Part shown: piece by piece, positions 34,989 to 44,654 of the stretch
Layout of the letters: every line of letters begins with the position of its first letter
Position numbering within the stretch: the first letter of the stretch is position 1
NCBI GenBank assembly: GCA_020200135.1
Contig: JAIVJI010000063.1
Coordinates: forward strand, 43,797 to 107,796
Reading direction: 5' to 3'
From: Acidobacteriota bacterium
GTDB taxonomy: Bacteria > Acidobacteriota > Blastocatellia > Pyrinomonadales > Pyrinomonadaceae
Length of the DNA stretch: 64,000 bases
Translations under genes and position numbers: made by a program
Notes under the pieces: model-generated
What the model was told of the DNA's origin: nothing
Seen by the model: only the letters and a program-made list of their open reading frames with translations
Databases searched by the model: none

Positions 34989-36419
34989 GTGAACACGCAG
35001 ACCACCGTGATGAAGTTCGGCGGCACTTCCGTCGAGGACGCGCGCGCCTTCGAGCGCGTGGCGGCCATCGTCCGCGCCGAGCGCCGGAAGAATCCCGTGG
35101 TGGTCGTCGTCTCGGCGATGAGCCGCTTCACCGACGCGCTGCTCGCGGCCTTCGAGCGCGCCGCCTCGGGCGAGGGCGAGCGCGCCGCGCTCGCGCTCGA
35201 AGAGCACTTCGCGCGCCACACGGAGGTGCTGCGCGCGCTGCTCCCGGAGACCAGAAATCCCGAAGAGGTGACGGCCGCCGTCGAAGAGTTCGGCGCGGCG
35301 CTCGCGCACGCGCGCGGCCACGTCGGGCTGGCGTTCAATGATGCGGCCGAGGGGCGACGGCCGCTGCCGCTGCTCCAGGACCTCGTCGTCTCGTTCGGCG
35401 AGCAGTTGTCGTCGCGCCTGCTCGCGCGCGTGCTCGACGCGCGGGGGCTCCCGGCGCGGCAGGTGGACGCGCGCCGCTGCGTCATCACGGACGACGAGCA
35501 CGGCCGCGCGACTCCGCTCAAGGAGGAGACCGAGCGCCACACGCGCGAACAGATCGAGCCCGTCATCGCCGAAGGCGTCACGCCCGTCCTGGGCGGCTTC
35601 ATCGCCTCTTCGGCCGCGTCGGGCGAGACGACGACGCTCGGGCGCGGCGGGTCGGACTACACGGCGGGGCTCGTCGGCGCGGCACTGCGCTCGCGGGAGA
35701 TTCAAATCTGGACGGACGTTTCGGGCGTCCTCACCGCCGACCCGCGCGTCGTCCCCGAGGCGCGCCCCATCCCGCGCCTGTCTTTCGCCGAGGCGGCCGA
35801 GCTGGCCTACTTCGGCGCGAAGGTTCTGCACCCGAAGACCATCCTGCCGGCCGTGGTGCGCGACGTCCCCGTGCGCATCTGCAACTCGCGCGAGCCGGGG
35901 GCGTCCGGCACCGCCGTCTACTTCGACGCCGAGATGACGCCGCGCACCGTCAAGGCCATCGCGCACAAGACGGGCGTCCACATCGTCCACGTCACCTCGG
36001 CGCGGATGCTCGGCGCCTACGGCTTCCTGCGCGCCATCTTCGAGGTCTTCGAGCGCCACCGCACGGCCGTCGACATCGTGACCACGTCCGAGGTCTCGGT
36101 CTCGCTCTCGCTCGAAGACGTGGGCGCGCTGGACGCCATCACCGAAGACCTCAAGCACATCGCCGCCGTCAGGGTCGAGAGCGGGCGCGCCATCGTCTGC
36201 ATCGTCGGCGAGGGGTTGCGCTCGACGCCGGGCATCGCCGGCCGCGTCTTCTCGACCATCAGGGACATCAACGTCCTGCTCATCTCGCAGGGCGCGTCGA
36301 ACATCAACCTGACCTTCGTCGTCGAGGAGCGGCACGCCGCCGAGGCCGTCCGCCTCCTCCACGCGGCCTTCTTCGAGTGCGCCACCTCGGAGCTGCTCGC
36401 CGACATCGGCGGCGCATGA
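34989..36419 (+). CDS. lysC: aspartate kinase
   Basis: 476 residues from GTG 34989 (MNTQTTVMKFGGTSVED). A TTG 18 bases upstream is possible, but no better ribosome site supports it. Kinase motif VMKFGGTSVEDARAF, substrate loop TLGRGGSDYTAGL, WTDVSGVLTADPR and FGAKVLHPKT are intact. Two ACT domains follow (about 320-476, for example GVHIVHVTSARM and VCIVGEGLRSTPGIAGRVFS), so feedback control by lysine or threonine is expected. First gene of the lysine operon and first enzyme of the aspartate pathway. The stop is 7 bases before the next gene. Confidence 0.95.
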   Translation: MNTQTTVMKFGGTSVEDARAFERVAAIVRAERRKNPVVVVVSAMSRFTDALLAAFERAASGEGERAALALEEHFARHTEVLRALLPETRNPEEVTAAVEEFGAALAHARGHVGLAFNDAAEGRRPLPLLQDLVVSFGEQLSSRLLARVLDARGLPARQVDARRCVITDDEHGRATPLKEETERHTREQIEPVIAEGVTPVLGGFIASSAASGETTTLGRGGSDYTAGLVGAALRSREIQIWTDVSGVLTADPRVVPEARPIPRLSFAEAAELAYFGAKVLHPKTILPAVVRDVPVRICNSREPGASGTAVYFDAEMTPRTVKAIAHKTGVHIVHVTSARMLGAYGFLRAIFEVFERHRTAVDIVTTSEVSVSLSLEDVGALDAITEDLKHIAAVRVESGRAIVCIVGEGLRSTPGIAGRVFSTIRDINVLLISQGASNINLTFVVEERHAAEAVRLLHAAFFECATSELLADIGGA

Positions 36420-36426
36420 GTAGCAG

Positions 36427-37431
36427 ATGAACCTCTTCGAGCTGACGAGGACGCTGATCGACATCCCTTCCGTCTCGGGCGACGAGGCCGAGGTGGGGCG
36501 CTTCCTGGCGTCCCACCTGGAAGGGCTCGGCTGGCGCGTCGAGTCGCAGGAGGTCGGGCCGGGGCGCGCGAACGTGCTGGCGACTCTCGCGCCGCGGGCG
36601 CGGGTCGTGCTCTCGACGCACATGGACACGGTGCCGCCGTTCATCGCCTCGTCCGAGGACGCGACGCACATCCGCGGGCGCGGCTCGTGCGACGCGAAGG
36701 GCATCATTGCCGCGCAGATCGCAGCGGCCCAACGCCTGCGCGCAGAGGGAGTAGAGGAGCTGGGGCTGCTCTTCACCGTGGACGAGGAGCTGGGCAGCCT
36801 CGGCGCGCGCGCCGCCAACACGCACGCGCTCGCGCGCGGGTGCGAGTTCATGGTCAACGGCGAGCCGACCGACAACAGGCTCGCGGTCGGCTCGAAGGGC
36901 TCGCTCCGTCTGCGCCTCTCGGCAGAGGGTCGCGCGGCGCACTCGGCCTACCCGGAGCGGGGCGAGTCGGCCATCGAGAAGCTGCTCGACGTGCTGGCGG
37001 ACGTGCGCGCCCTCGCCTGGCCGCGCGACGAGTTCTTCGGCGAGACGACGTGCAACGTCGGCACCGTCAAAGGCGGCACGCGCCCCAACGTCATCCCGGC
37101 CGCCGCGGAGGCCGAGCTGCAAATCAGGCTGGTGACGCCGTCCGAGACTGTCAAAAAAATCCTCGAAGGGGCGGTGGCCGGGCGCGCGCGCGTCGAGTAT
37201 CTTTCGGCGGCAGAGCCCGCGCGGATGCACTCGGTCGAGGGCTTCGAGCGCGAGGTCGTGCGGTTCACGACCGACATCCCGTACCTCTCGAACTGGGGCC
37301 GGCCGCTGCTCGTCGGCCCCGGCTCCATCCTCGACGCGCACACCGACGGCGAGCGCGTCCAGAAGCAAGAGCTTGAGGAGTCGGTCGAAATCTACGCGCG
37401 GCTGGCGAAGTCGCTCCTGTCGCGAAGCTGA
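36427..37431 (+). CDS. M20-family deacylase, probable succinyl-diaminopimelate desuccinylase role
   Basis: 334 residues. M20 metallopeptidase motifs: LSTHMDTVPPF (metal His/Asp), GRGSCDAKGIIAAQ (bridging Asp), the acid pair in FTVDEELGS and VNGEPTDNRLAVGSKG, and a C-terminal metal His in SILDAHTDGERV. Sequence alone cannot separate DapE, LysK and ArgE. The position between lysC and dapB, with dapD and an aminotransferase in the same operon, makes N-succinyl-LL-diaminopimelate the most likely substrate. It reads from an ATG 7 bases after the lysC stop. Confidence 0.85.
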   Translation: MNLFELTRTLIDIPSVSGDEAEVGRFLASHLEGLGWRVESQEVGPGRANVLATLAPRARVVLSTHMDTVPPFIASSEDATHIRGRGSCDAKGIIAAQIAAAQRLRAEGVEELGLLFTVDEELGSLGARAANTHALARGCEFMVNGEPTDNRLAVGSKGSLRLRLSAEGRAAHSAYPERGESAIEKLLDVLADVRALAWPRDEFFGETTCNVGTVKGGTRPNVIPAAAEAELQIRLVTPSETVKKILEGAVAGRARVEYLSAAEPARMHSVEGFEREVVRFTTDIPYLSNWGRPLLVGPGSILDAHTDGERVQKQELEESVEIYARLAKSLLSRS

Positions 37432-37456
37432 ATTTGATGTCTCGAAGCTGAATCCC

Positions 37457-38170
37457 ATGAAGCTGGCTCTACTCGGTCACGGCGCGATGGGGCAACTGGT
37501 CGAGCGCCTGGCGCGCGAGGCGGGCGACGAGGTGGCGACCGTGCTCGGCTCGCGCGAGGCCGCGTTCTCGGCCGAGGAGCTGGCCGAGATTCTCGCCGGC
37601 CACGACGCGGCCGTCGACTTCACGGTCGCCGACGCCGTCCCGCGCCACGCCGCAGCCTGCGCGCTCGCGCGCGTCCCGCTCGTCGAAGGCACGACCGGCT
37701 GGCACGCCCGGTTGGACGACGTGCGGCGCAGTGTAGAGCGCGAGGGCGGCGCGCTCATCTACGGCGCGAACTTCTCGGTCGGCGTCAACCTCTTCTACCG
37801 CGTCGTCGCGCACGCCGCCGAGCTGTTCCACGGCTTCGACTACGCGGCGTTCGTCGAGGAGGCGCACCACTCGCGCAAGCGCGACGCGCCCTCGGGCACG
37901 GCGCTGCGCCTGCGCGACATCGTCGCCGGGGCTTACGGCGCGGAGCCGCCCGTCGCCTCGACGCGCGCCGGCCACATTCCGGGCACGCACCGCGTCGGCT
38001 TCGACTCGGCGGCCGACACGGTCACGCTCACGCACGCGGCGCGCTCGCGCGAGGGCTTCGCCTCGGGGGCCCTGGTCGCCGCACGCTGGATTCAGGGGCG
38101 GACGGGCGTCTACGAGTTCTCCGAGACTCTTGAGGAAATTCTTAAAGACCTTGACGGAGGTGCCGAATGA
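37457..38170 (+). CDS. dapB: 4-hydroxy-tetrahydrodipicolinate reductase
   Basis: 237 residues beginning MKLALLGHGAMGQLVERLAR, the NAD(P)-binding loop. Catalytic/substrate region FVEEAHHSRKRDAPSGTALR and the C-terminal IPGTHRVGFDSAADTVTLTH are typical. No good ribosome site. The 25-base gap to the preceding gene contains a second copy of CGAAGCTGAAT from the end of that gene. Its stop overlaps the dapA start by four bases (ATGA). Confidence 0.94.
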   Translation: MKLALLGHGAMGQLVERLAREAGDEVATVLGSREAAFSAEELAEILAGHDAAVDFTVADAVPRHAAACALARVPLVEGTTGWHARLDDVRRSVEREGGALIYGANFSVGVNLFYRVVAHAAELFHGFDYAAFVEEAHHSRKRDAPSGTALRLRDIVAGAYGAEPPVASTRAGHIPGTHRVGFDSAADTVTLTHAARSREGFASGALVAARWIQGRTGVYEFSETLEEILKDLDGGAE

Positions 38171-39084
38171 ACGTCGAATGGATGCGCGGGTGCGCGACGG
38201 CTCTGGTGACGCCGTTCAGGGCGGACGGCGGCGTTGACATCGAGAGGATGCAGGCGCTCGTCGGGCGGCAGGTCGTGGGCGGCGTCTCGCTGCTCGTGCC
38301 GTGCGGGACGACGGGCGAGAGCGTGACGATGTCCACGCGGGAGCGCGAGGCCGTCATCACGGCTACGCGGGACGCGGCCGGCGGGCGGGCGCACGTCATC
38401 GCCGGGACGGGGAGCAACAGCACCGCGCACGCGGTCGAGCAGTCGCGCCGCGCGGCCGAGCTTGGCGCCGACGCCGTGCTCGTCGTCGCGCCCTACTACA
38501 ACAAGCCGACGCAGGAGGGCCTGTACCGGCACTTCCGCGTGGTGGCCGAGGCGGTGCCCGAGACGCCCGTCGTGCTCTACAACGTGCCGGGGCGCACCTC
38601 GTCGAACATCACGGCCGAGACGACGCTCCGGCTCGCGCGAGACTGCGCGAACGTCGTCGCGGTCAAGGAGGCTTCGGGCGACCTCTCGCAGATCATGAAA
38701 ATCCTGCGCGGCCGCCCCGAAGGCTTTCTCGTCCTTTCGGGCGACGACGCGCTGACGCTGGCGATGATTGCGCTCGGGGCCGACGGTCTCATCTCGGTCG
38801 CGTCGAACGAGGCGCCCGCACAGATGTCGCGGATGGTCGGCGCCGCGCTCGCGGGTCGCTGGGACGAGGCGCGGCGCGAGCATTACAGGCTGCTGCCGCT
38901 GATGGACGTGAACTTCGTCGAGTCGAGCCCCGGTCCGGTCAAGGCCGCGCTGGCGCTGATGGGTCTGCTCGAAGAGAACCTGCGCCTGCCGCTCGTGCCC
39001 GTCACGGAGGGTACGCGCGAGCGCGTGCGCGAGGTGCTGGGCGAACTCGGGCTTTTAGAGGAGACTTCGCATGTCGCTGCGTGA
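38167..39084 (+). CDS. dapA: 4-hydroxy-tetrahydrodipicolinate synthase
   Basis: 305 residues. TIM-barrel class-I aldolase with the CGTTGES substrate loop, [13 protein letters not shown] (catalytic Tyr) and the Schiff-base lysine in [14 protein letters not shown]. It condenses pyruvate with aspartate semialdehyde. GGAGGTG before the ATG, and ATGA overlap with dapB: translational coupling is likely. Ends inside dapD. Confidence 0.96.
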   Translation: MNVEWMRGCATALVTPFRADGGVDIERMQALVGRQVVGGVSLLVPCGTTGESVTMSTREREAVITATRDAAGGRAHVIAGTGSNSTAHAVEQSRRAAELGADAVLVVAPYYNKPTQEGLYRHFRVVAEAVPETPVVLYNVPGRTSSNITAETTLRLARDCANVVAVKEASGDLSQIMKILRGRPEGFLVLSGDDALTLAMIALGADGLISVASNEAPAQMSRMVGAALAGRWDEARREHYRLLPLMDVNFVESSPGPVKAALALMGLLEENLRLPLVPVTEGTRERVREVLGELGLLEETSHVAA

Positions 39085-39901
39085 GCAGGTCGAAGGGCTG
39101 TACGCGAAGCGCGGCGACTTCAACGCGGCCGACCGAGAGGTCTTCGAGTCGTTCAAGCAGGCGCTCAACCGCGGCGAGGTGCGCGCCGCCGAGCGCGGCG
39201 AGGACGGACGCTGGCGCGTCAACTCCTGGGTCAAGAGCGGCATCCTCGCCGGCTTCCGGCTCGGCGCGCTCGCCGACATGAGCGCGCACGCGTCGCTTCG
39301 TTTCTTCGACAAGGACACCTATCCCGTCCGCCCGACGACCATCGGGGAGGGCGTGCGCATCGTCCCCGGCGGCTCCTCGGTGCGCGACGGCGCGTACCTC
39401 GCGCCGGGGGTCGTCTGCATGCCGCCGATGTACGTCAACGCGGGCGCGTACGTGGACGAGGGGACGATGATAGACAGCCACGCGCTCGTCGGCTCGTGCG
39501 CGCAGGTCGGAAGGCGCGTACACCTCTCGGCGGCGGCGCAAATCGGCGGCGTGCTCGAACCCGTCGGCGCCGTCCCCGTGGTGATTGAAGACGACGTGCT
39601 GGTCGGCGGCAACTGCGGCGTCTACGAGGGGACAATCGTGCGCGCGGGCGCGGTGCTCGCGCCGGGGACGATCCTGACGGGCGCGACGCCCGTCTACGAC
39701 CTCGTGCGCGGGCTCGTCTACCGCCGGACGGGGGACTCGCCGCTGGAGATTCCGGCCGGCGCGGTCGTCGTCCCCGGCTCGCGCGCGGTGACGACCGAGC
39801 GCGGGCGCGAGTGGGGCTTGTCGCTCTACGCGCCCGTCATCGTCAAGTACCGCGACGAGAAGACCGACCGCGCGGTGCAACTGGAGGACTACCTGCGTTG
39901 A
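39071..39901 (+). CDS. dapD: tetrahydrodipicolinate N-succinyltransferase
   Basis: 276 residues. N-terminal helical domain, then a left-handed beta-helix of hexapeptide repeats (about 95-230: [20 protein letters not shown], then [20 protein letters not shown]). The end [20 protein letters not shown] is typical of proteobacterial-type DapD. It shows the operon uses the succinylase route to diaminopimelate. Overlaps the end of dapA by 14 bases. Confidence 0.95.
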   Translation: MSLREQVEGLYAKRGDFNAADREVFESFKQALNRGEVRAAERGEDGRWRVNSWVKSGILAGFRLGALADMSAHASLRFFDKDTYPVRPTTIGEGVRIVPGGSSVRDGAYLAPGVVCMPPMYVNAGAYVDEGTMIDSHALVGSCAQVGRRVHLSAAAQIGGVLEPVGAVPVVIEDDVLVGGNCGVYEGTIVRAGAVLAPGTILTGATPVYDLVRGLVYRRTGDSPLEIPAGAVVVPGSRAVTTERGREWGLSLYAPVIVKYRDEKTDRAVQLEDYLR

Positions 39902-41034
39902 CCGACTTCGAGCCGGCGCGGCGCCTGCGCGGCATACGGAAGAGCGTCATCCGACAAATCTTCGACCGCGCGCGACCGGGGAGCATCAACCTCGGCCTGG
40001 GCGAGCCCGACCTGCCGACGCCCGACGTGATAAGGCGCGAGGCCGCGCGCGTCGTCACCGAGGAGCAGAACGGCTACACTACGCACGCCGGCCTCCCGGC
40101 CCTGCGCGAGCGCGTCGCCGCAGACTATTCGCACCTCAAGCTCACGCCCGAGCAGGTCGTCGTCACCGCCGGCTCTCAGGAGGCGCTCTACCTCGCGCTG
40201 ATGACGCTGGTGGACGAGGGCGACGAGGTGCTCATCCCCGACCCCGGCTTCGTCGCCTACCCGGCCATCGTGCGGATGGCGGGCGGCGTGCCGAAGTTTT
40301 ACAGGCTGCCCGCGTCGAGAGATTTCTCGTTCGACCTTGAAGACTTCCGCCGACAACTGACGCCGCGCACGAAGGTCGTCGTCTGCATCAGCCCTTCGAA
40401 CCCGACGGGGCGCGTGCTCGCGCGCGCGGAGCTGGCCGAGATGGCGGAGGCGCTCGAAGGCGCGGGCGTCTACGTCGTGAGCGACGAGATTTACCGCGAC
40501 CTCTACTTCGGCGGCGAGCGCCCCGCTTCGGTCTCCGAGTTCCGCGCCGGGCGCGCGGTCGTCATCGGCGGTCTGTCGAAGTCGATGAGCATGACGGGCT
40601 GGCGTCTGGGCTGGCTCTGCGGCGACGCGGGCGTGGTGCGCAGCGCGCTCGTCCTGCACGGCTACACGACGACGTGCGCCTCGACCGTCTCGCAGAAGTC
40701 GGCGCTCGCCGCGTGGACGGACGAGGCCGAGTCGGCGCGCGAGGCGGCGCGCCGCACGTTCCGCGAGCGGCGCGACCACCTGCTCAGACTCCTCTCGACC
40801 GAATTGGGCCTGCGCGCCGTCGAGCCCGAGGGCGCCTTCTACGCGATGGCCGACGTCTCGGCGCACGGCGACTCGATGGCGGTGGCCGAGCGCCTGCTCG
40901 AAGGCGGCGTCATCACCGTCCCCGGCTCGGCCTTCGGCCCCGAGGGCGAAGGTTTTTTGCGCGTCTCCTTCTGCGCCGACCTGCCCGTCATCGCCGAGGG
41001 CGTCCGCCGGATGAAGGGAGCGCTCGGGGGGTGA
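39898..41034 (+). CDS. class I/II PLP aminotransferase, probable N-succinyl-diaminopimelate aminotransferase
   Basis: 378 residues. The start is TTG at 39898, inside the dapD stop region (TTGA overlap), and gives [20 protein letters not shown]. Fold-type I features: [58 protein letters not shown] and the PLP lysine in [17 protein letters not shown]. Context between dapD and asd makes a DapC role likely, though sequence alone fits an aspartate-type aminotransferase. Its stop codon is part of a heptamer repeat. Confidence 0.88.
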   Translation: MTDFEPARRLRGIRKSVIRQIFDRARPGSINLGLGEPDLPTPDVIRREAARVVTEEQNGYTTHAGLPALRERVAADYSHLKLTPEQVVVTAGSQEALYLALMTLVDEGDEVLIPDPGFVAYPAIVRMAGGVPKFYRLPASRDFSFDLEDFRRQLTPRTKVVVCISPSNPTGRVLARAELAEMAEALEGAGVYVVSDEIYRDLYFGGERPASVSEFRAGRAVVIGGLSKSMSMTGWRLGWLCGDAGVVRSALVLHGYTTTCASTVSQKSALAAWTDEAESAREAARRTFRERRDHLLRLLSTELGLRAVEPEGAFYAMADVSAHGDSMAVAERLLEGGVITVPGSAFGPEGEGFLRVSFCADLPVIAEGVRRMKGALGG

Positions 41035-41094
41035 CAAGTGATGAGTGACGAGTGACAAGAAAGGCCGAGTGTTTTAACTTATCACTTATCACTT
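41032..41094. repeat. heptamer-period inverted repeat inside the lysine operon
   Basis: The left arm starts with the stop codon of the aminotransferase and repeats units such as GTGACAA and GTGATGA. 41036-41052 pairs with 41078-41094 (14 of 17, two of the rest being G-U in RNA). It ends just before the asd ribosome site GGAGG, so folding could affect asd translation. Confidence 0.75.
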
Positions 41095-41107
41095 CTTCGG
41101 AGGCGTC

Positions 41108-42160
41108 ATGGGCAAGAAGTATCGGGTCGGGATTCTGGGCGCGACGGGGACGGTCGGGCAGCGCTTCATACAGCTTCTGGAGAGCCACCCGCAGTTCGAG
41201 GTGTCGGCGCTGGCGGCCTCAGACCGCTCGCAGGGTAAGACGTACGGCGCGGCCTGCTCGTGGCGACTGCCGGGCGAGATGCCCGAGGCTGTGCGCGGCC
41301 TGAAGGTCGGCGCGCCCGCGCCGCCGATGGACTGCGAGCTGGTCTTCTCCAGCCTGCCCGGCGACATCGCGCGCGAGACCGAGGAGTCTTTCGCGCGCGC
41401 GGGCTACGCCGTCATCAGCAACTCCTCAGCGCTCCGGATGGACGAGGACGTGCCGCTGCTCATCCCCGAGGTCAACCACGAACACCTCGCGCAGCTCGAC
41501 GCGCAGAAAGCTTCGCGCTCGCTCGACCGCGGGATGATAGTGACGAACCCGAACTGCTCGACCATCATGCTCGCGCTCGCGCTCGCGCCCCTGCACGCGC
41601 GCTTCGGGATAGAGGCGTGCGTGGCGACGACCTTGCAGGCGCTCTCGGGCGCGGGCTACCCGGGCGTCGCCTCGCTCGACGCCGCCGACAACGTGCTCCC
41701 CTTCATCGGCGGCGAGGAGGAGAAGATAGAGACCGAGACGCTCAAGATTCTCGGCCGCCACGAGGGCGGGCGCATCCAGCCAGCGCCGTTCAAGGTGAGC
41801 GCGCAGGTGCACCGCGTCAACGTCAGCGACGGCCACATGGCCGCCGTCCGCGTCAAGCTCGCGCGCCCGGCCTCGCAGGGAGAGCTGCGCGAGGCGTTCG
41901 CCTCCTTCACCTCGCTCCCGCAGGAGCTGAAGCTGCACACGGCGCCCCGTAGCCCCATCATCGTCCGCGACGAGCCCGACCGCCCGCAGCCCAGGCTCGA
42001 CCGCGACGCCGGGCGCGGCATGAGCGTCACCGTCGGACGCATCCTCGCCGACAAGGTGCTCGACTACCGCTTCGTCGCGCTCAGCCACAACACCGTCCGC
42101 GGCGCAGCCGGCGCGGCCATCCTCAACGCCGAACTCCTCGTCGCCACCGGGCGACTCTGA
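41108..42160 (+). CDS. asd: aspartate-semialdehyde dehydrogenase
   Basis: 350 residues. NADP-binding GILGATGTVGQRFIQLLESH, catalytic Cys150 in VTNPNCSTIMLALALAP, and SDGHMAAVRVKL in the substrate domain. The sequence style is that of the archaeal/fungal branch rather than the E. coli branch. It makes the substrate of DapA (and of homoserine dehydrogenase). GGAGG lies 6-7 bases before the ATG. Last gene of the lysine operon. Confidence 0.95.
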   Translation: MGKKYRVGILGATGTVGQRFIQLLESHPQFEVSALAASDRSQGKTYGAACSWRLPGEMPEAVRGLKVGAPAPPMDCELVFSSLPGDIARETEESFARAGYAVISNSSALRMDEDVPLLIPEVNHEHLAQLDAQKASRSLDRGMIVTNPNCSTIMLALALAPLHARFGIEACVATTLQALSGAGYPGVASLDAADNVLPFIGGEEEKIETETLKILGRHEGGRIQPAPFKVSAQVHRVNVSDGHMAAVRVKLARPASQGELREAFASFTSLPQELKLHTAPRSPIIVRDEPDRPQPRLDRDAGRGMSVTVGRILADKVLDYRFVALSHNTVRGAAGAAILNAELLVATGRL

Positions 42161-42163
42161 AGG

Positions 42164-42262
42164 AGAGTAGACAGTAGTCAGTAGTCAGTAGAAGAACAGC
42201 GGCGGCGCGTCCCGGTTGATGCCTGAGACGCGCCGCCCGTTTCTTTCCTACTGACTACTGTC
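42164..42262. repeat. nested heptamer inverted repeat between convergent genes
   Basis: Outer arms use units such as ACAGTAG and TCAGTAG; GACAGTAGTCAGTAG at 42169-42183 is exactly complementary to 42248-42262, and the left arm carries an extra heptamer. An inner GC arm (GGCGGCGCGTC with GACGCGCCGCC) forms the tip. The right arm encodes the last residues (GDSSQ) and stop of the TonB receptor on the minus strand. Confidence 0.8.
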
Positions 42263-44602
42263 TCCAAGACGGAGCCTGATGCCCACTCGCACGAAGGCGG
42301 GCGGGCCGAGCGTGAGGACGGGCGTGCGGCCGACCTCGTAGCGCCGGCCCGTTAAATTCTCGGCGGCGGCGAAGGCTTCGACGCCGCGCGCGAGGCGGCG
42401 CGAGGCGAAGGCGTCGAGCGTAAAGTAGCGGCCGAGCCGCAGTCGGTTCTGGTCGTCGTCGAACTGCGCGCCCGAGGCGCGACCCTGCACGCCGAAGGTC
42501 ACGGCGCGGCGGCGCGCGACGTAGCGCAGTTGAAAGCCGAGCTGGTGCCGCGCGACCTGCGGGAGGCGTCGGCCTTCGAGCACGTCGTCCACGGGGAAGC
42601 TCGCGACGCGCGCCTCCGCGAAGAGGTACCCGGCCGAAGCCGTCCAGCCGTTGCCGATGCGCTTCTCGAACTCGGCCTCGAAGCCGACGGTGCGCGTGCG
42701 GCCGAGGTTCCGTCTTTGCCGTGTGATGAGCGCGGGCGTGACCGAGAGCGTCACGTTGGCGACGGGGCGCGTCACGTCCGCGCGGAAGAGGCCGGCGCGC
42801 GCCGTGATCCCCCGCCGCGTGTCGGCGTAGATGAGTCCGGCCTCGCCGCTCGTCAGACGCTCGGCGCGCAAGGACGCGTCGGCGAGCGTGACGACGTTGC
42901 CGACGCGGAACGAGCGGTACAGCTCGTTCAACGTCGGCGCGCGGAACGCGCGCGCGAACGTCGCGTTGAGCGAGACGGAGTCCGACGCCTTGAAGACGGC
43001 CGCGAGCTGCGGGCTGAAGGCCGTCTCCGCCCGCTCCGCAAAGCCGGCGGTCGAGACCGCGCCGGCGAGCGTGCGCGTCGTCTGCTGCGCGCGGTGGTTG
43101 AGCCAACGGTCGAAGCGCGCGCCGGGCGTGACGACCAGCCTATCGGTCAGACGCAACGCGTCGCGCGCGTAAAACCCGACGGCGCGCGCCCGCCCGCCCG
43201 CGCCGACCGACGCGGACGGGCGCCCCGCGACGTAGACCAGCTCGTCGCTCGCGCCGCGCGCCTCCGACGCCTCCAGCCCCAGGACGACCGAGTGGCGCGT
43301 GCCGAACGCGCGCGACCACTGGGACGAGAGCCCCGAGCCTTGAGCCGGCACGCGCTGGAGCCGCGTCAGGGTCTCGCTCGCGCGGTCGGCCGCGACCGCC
43401 GTGAAGCTCTGGTCCAGGACCTGCGCGGAGGCGTGCGCGCGCAGGTCGAAGAGGCCGGCGCGCGTCGCGTCCCAGGAGAGCCCTGCGGCGAGCTGCCGGA
43501 CGTGCGTGCGGTTGAACTGTTGCGGCGTGCCGTTGCGGCGCGACTCGCCGTAGTAGGAGGGGCGCGCGAAGATGAAAAGGCCGTTGGCGAAATTCCGCCT
43601 GACGTACAGCTCGCCGTTGCGCCAGCGCGACGCGGCGGGCGTGTCCACGGGGCCGCGCTCGCGCCGGCCGACGAGGACGTAGCCGTCCGTGTTGAAAGCC
43701 TGCGCCGAGACGGCGAGCCCCCAGCGGCCGCGCAGCGTGCTCGCGTACAGGGAAGCGTCCGGCGTGCGCTGCGTGCCGTAGGAAGTCTCGAAACGCAGCT
43801 GCGTGTCGTTGGCCTCGCGCGGGACGAAATGCACGACGCCGCCCAGCGCCCCGCTCCCGTAGAGCGCCGAGGAGGCGCCGCGCAGCACCTCGGCGCGTTC
43901 GAGCCCCTCGCGCGGGACGCGCCCCCAGTAGACCCAGCCGCCGAACGGGTCGTTCAAGGGCACGCCGCCGTAGAGCACGACCGCGCGGCTCGCGCCGCTC
44001 GCGCCGACGCCGCGCAGAGAGACGCCCTGCGCCGTCGGGTTGGCCGCGCGGCTCGAAGTGCGCCGGAAGAGCTGGAAGCCGGGCACCTGCCTGAGCACTT
44101 CGTCGGCCGTGAGCGCGGCGGCCGTCTCAAGCTCGTCCGCGCCGAGCACGACGACGCTGGCCGCCGTCTCCGCCAGACGCGTCTCCGTCCGCGCGGCCGA
44201 CACCGACACGCGCTCGTCGAAGGGGGCCGGCGCGAGCACGACGCGCAGCTCTTCCCGGCCGTCCCACTCGTCGGCTTTCCAGCGCCGCTCGAACTTCTCG
44301 AACCCCTGCGCGCCGACCCGCAGCCGGAAGCCGTAGAGGCGCACGGGGCCGACCGCGAAGCGCCCCTCCGCGTCCGTTTGGAGGATGAGGGGGTCGAAGG
44401 CCCCTCCGCCCTGCATCCATACCTCGGCGCCGGCCACGGGCGCGCCGTTCTGGTCAACGACGACGCCGCGCAGCGTCGGCCGCGGCGACGGCGTCGGCGA
44501 CCCGCCCTGCGCGCGCGCCTCGCCGCCCGCCGCACAGACGAGCGCGATGATGAGGAGGCAGGCTGAAGATACTTTTGACGGCACGCCCGGATGATAAAGC
44601 AT
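42248..44602 (-). CDS. TonB-dependent outer-membrane receptor with carboxypeptidase-regulatory-like N-terminus
   Basis: 784 residues. Signal peptide (ACLLIIALVCAAGGEARAQ), then a carboxypeptidase-regulatory-like domain (LRGVVVDQNGAPVAGAEVWM), a plug domain (TADEVLRQVPGFQLFRRTSS, LRGVGASGASRAVVLYGGVP, ALYGSGALGGVVHFV) and a C-terminal 22-strand barrel ending FVRVGIRLRLGDSSQ. The barrel style is like BtuB/siderophore receptors; the ligand is unknown. The expected aromatic last residue is absent because the final five codons and stop come from a heptamer repeat, so the true end may have been altered. ATG at 44602, weak ribosome site. Confidence 0.92.
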   Translation of the reverse strand: MLYHPGVPSKVSSACLLIIALVCAAGGEARAQGGSPTPSPRPTLRGVVVDQNGAPVAGAEVWMQGGGAFDPLILQTDAEGRFAVGPVRLYGFRLRVGAQGFEKFERRWKADEWDGREELRVVLAPAPFDERVSVSAARTETRLAETAASVVVLGADELETAAALTADEVLRQVPGFQLFRRTSSRAANPTAQGVSLRGVGASGASRAVVLYGGVPLNDPFGGWVYWGRVPREGLERAEVLRGASSALYGSGALGGVVHFVPREANDTQLRFETSYGTQRTPDASLYASTLRGRWGLAVSAQAFNTDGYVLVGRRERGPVDTPAASRWRNGELYVRRNFANGLFIFARPSYYGESRRNGTPQQFNRTHVRQLAAGLSWDATRAGLFDLRAHASAQVLDQSFTAVAADRASETLTRLQRVPAQGSGLSSQWSRAFGTRHSVVLGLEASEARGASDELVYVAGRPSASVGAGGRARAVGFYARDALRLTDRLVVTPGARFDRWLNHRAQQTTRTLAGAVSTAGFAERAETAFSPQLAAVFKASDSVSLNATFARAFRAPTLNELYRSFRVGNVVTLADASLRAERLTSGEAGLIYADTRRGITARAGLFRADVTRPVANVTLSVTPALITRQRRNLGRTRTVGFEAEFEKRIGNGWTASAGYLFAEARVASFPVDDVLEGRRLPQVARHQLGFQLRYVARRRAVTFGVQGRASGAQFDDDQNRLRLGRYFTLDAFASRRLARGVEAFAAAENLTGRRYEVGRTPVLTLGPPAFVRVGIRLRLGDSSQ

Positions 44603-44654
44603 CGGCGGCGCGTTTGCTCACAAGGCGGACGTTCGCTGTGTTAGTCTCGGGCGC

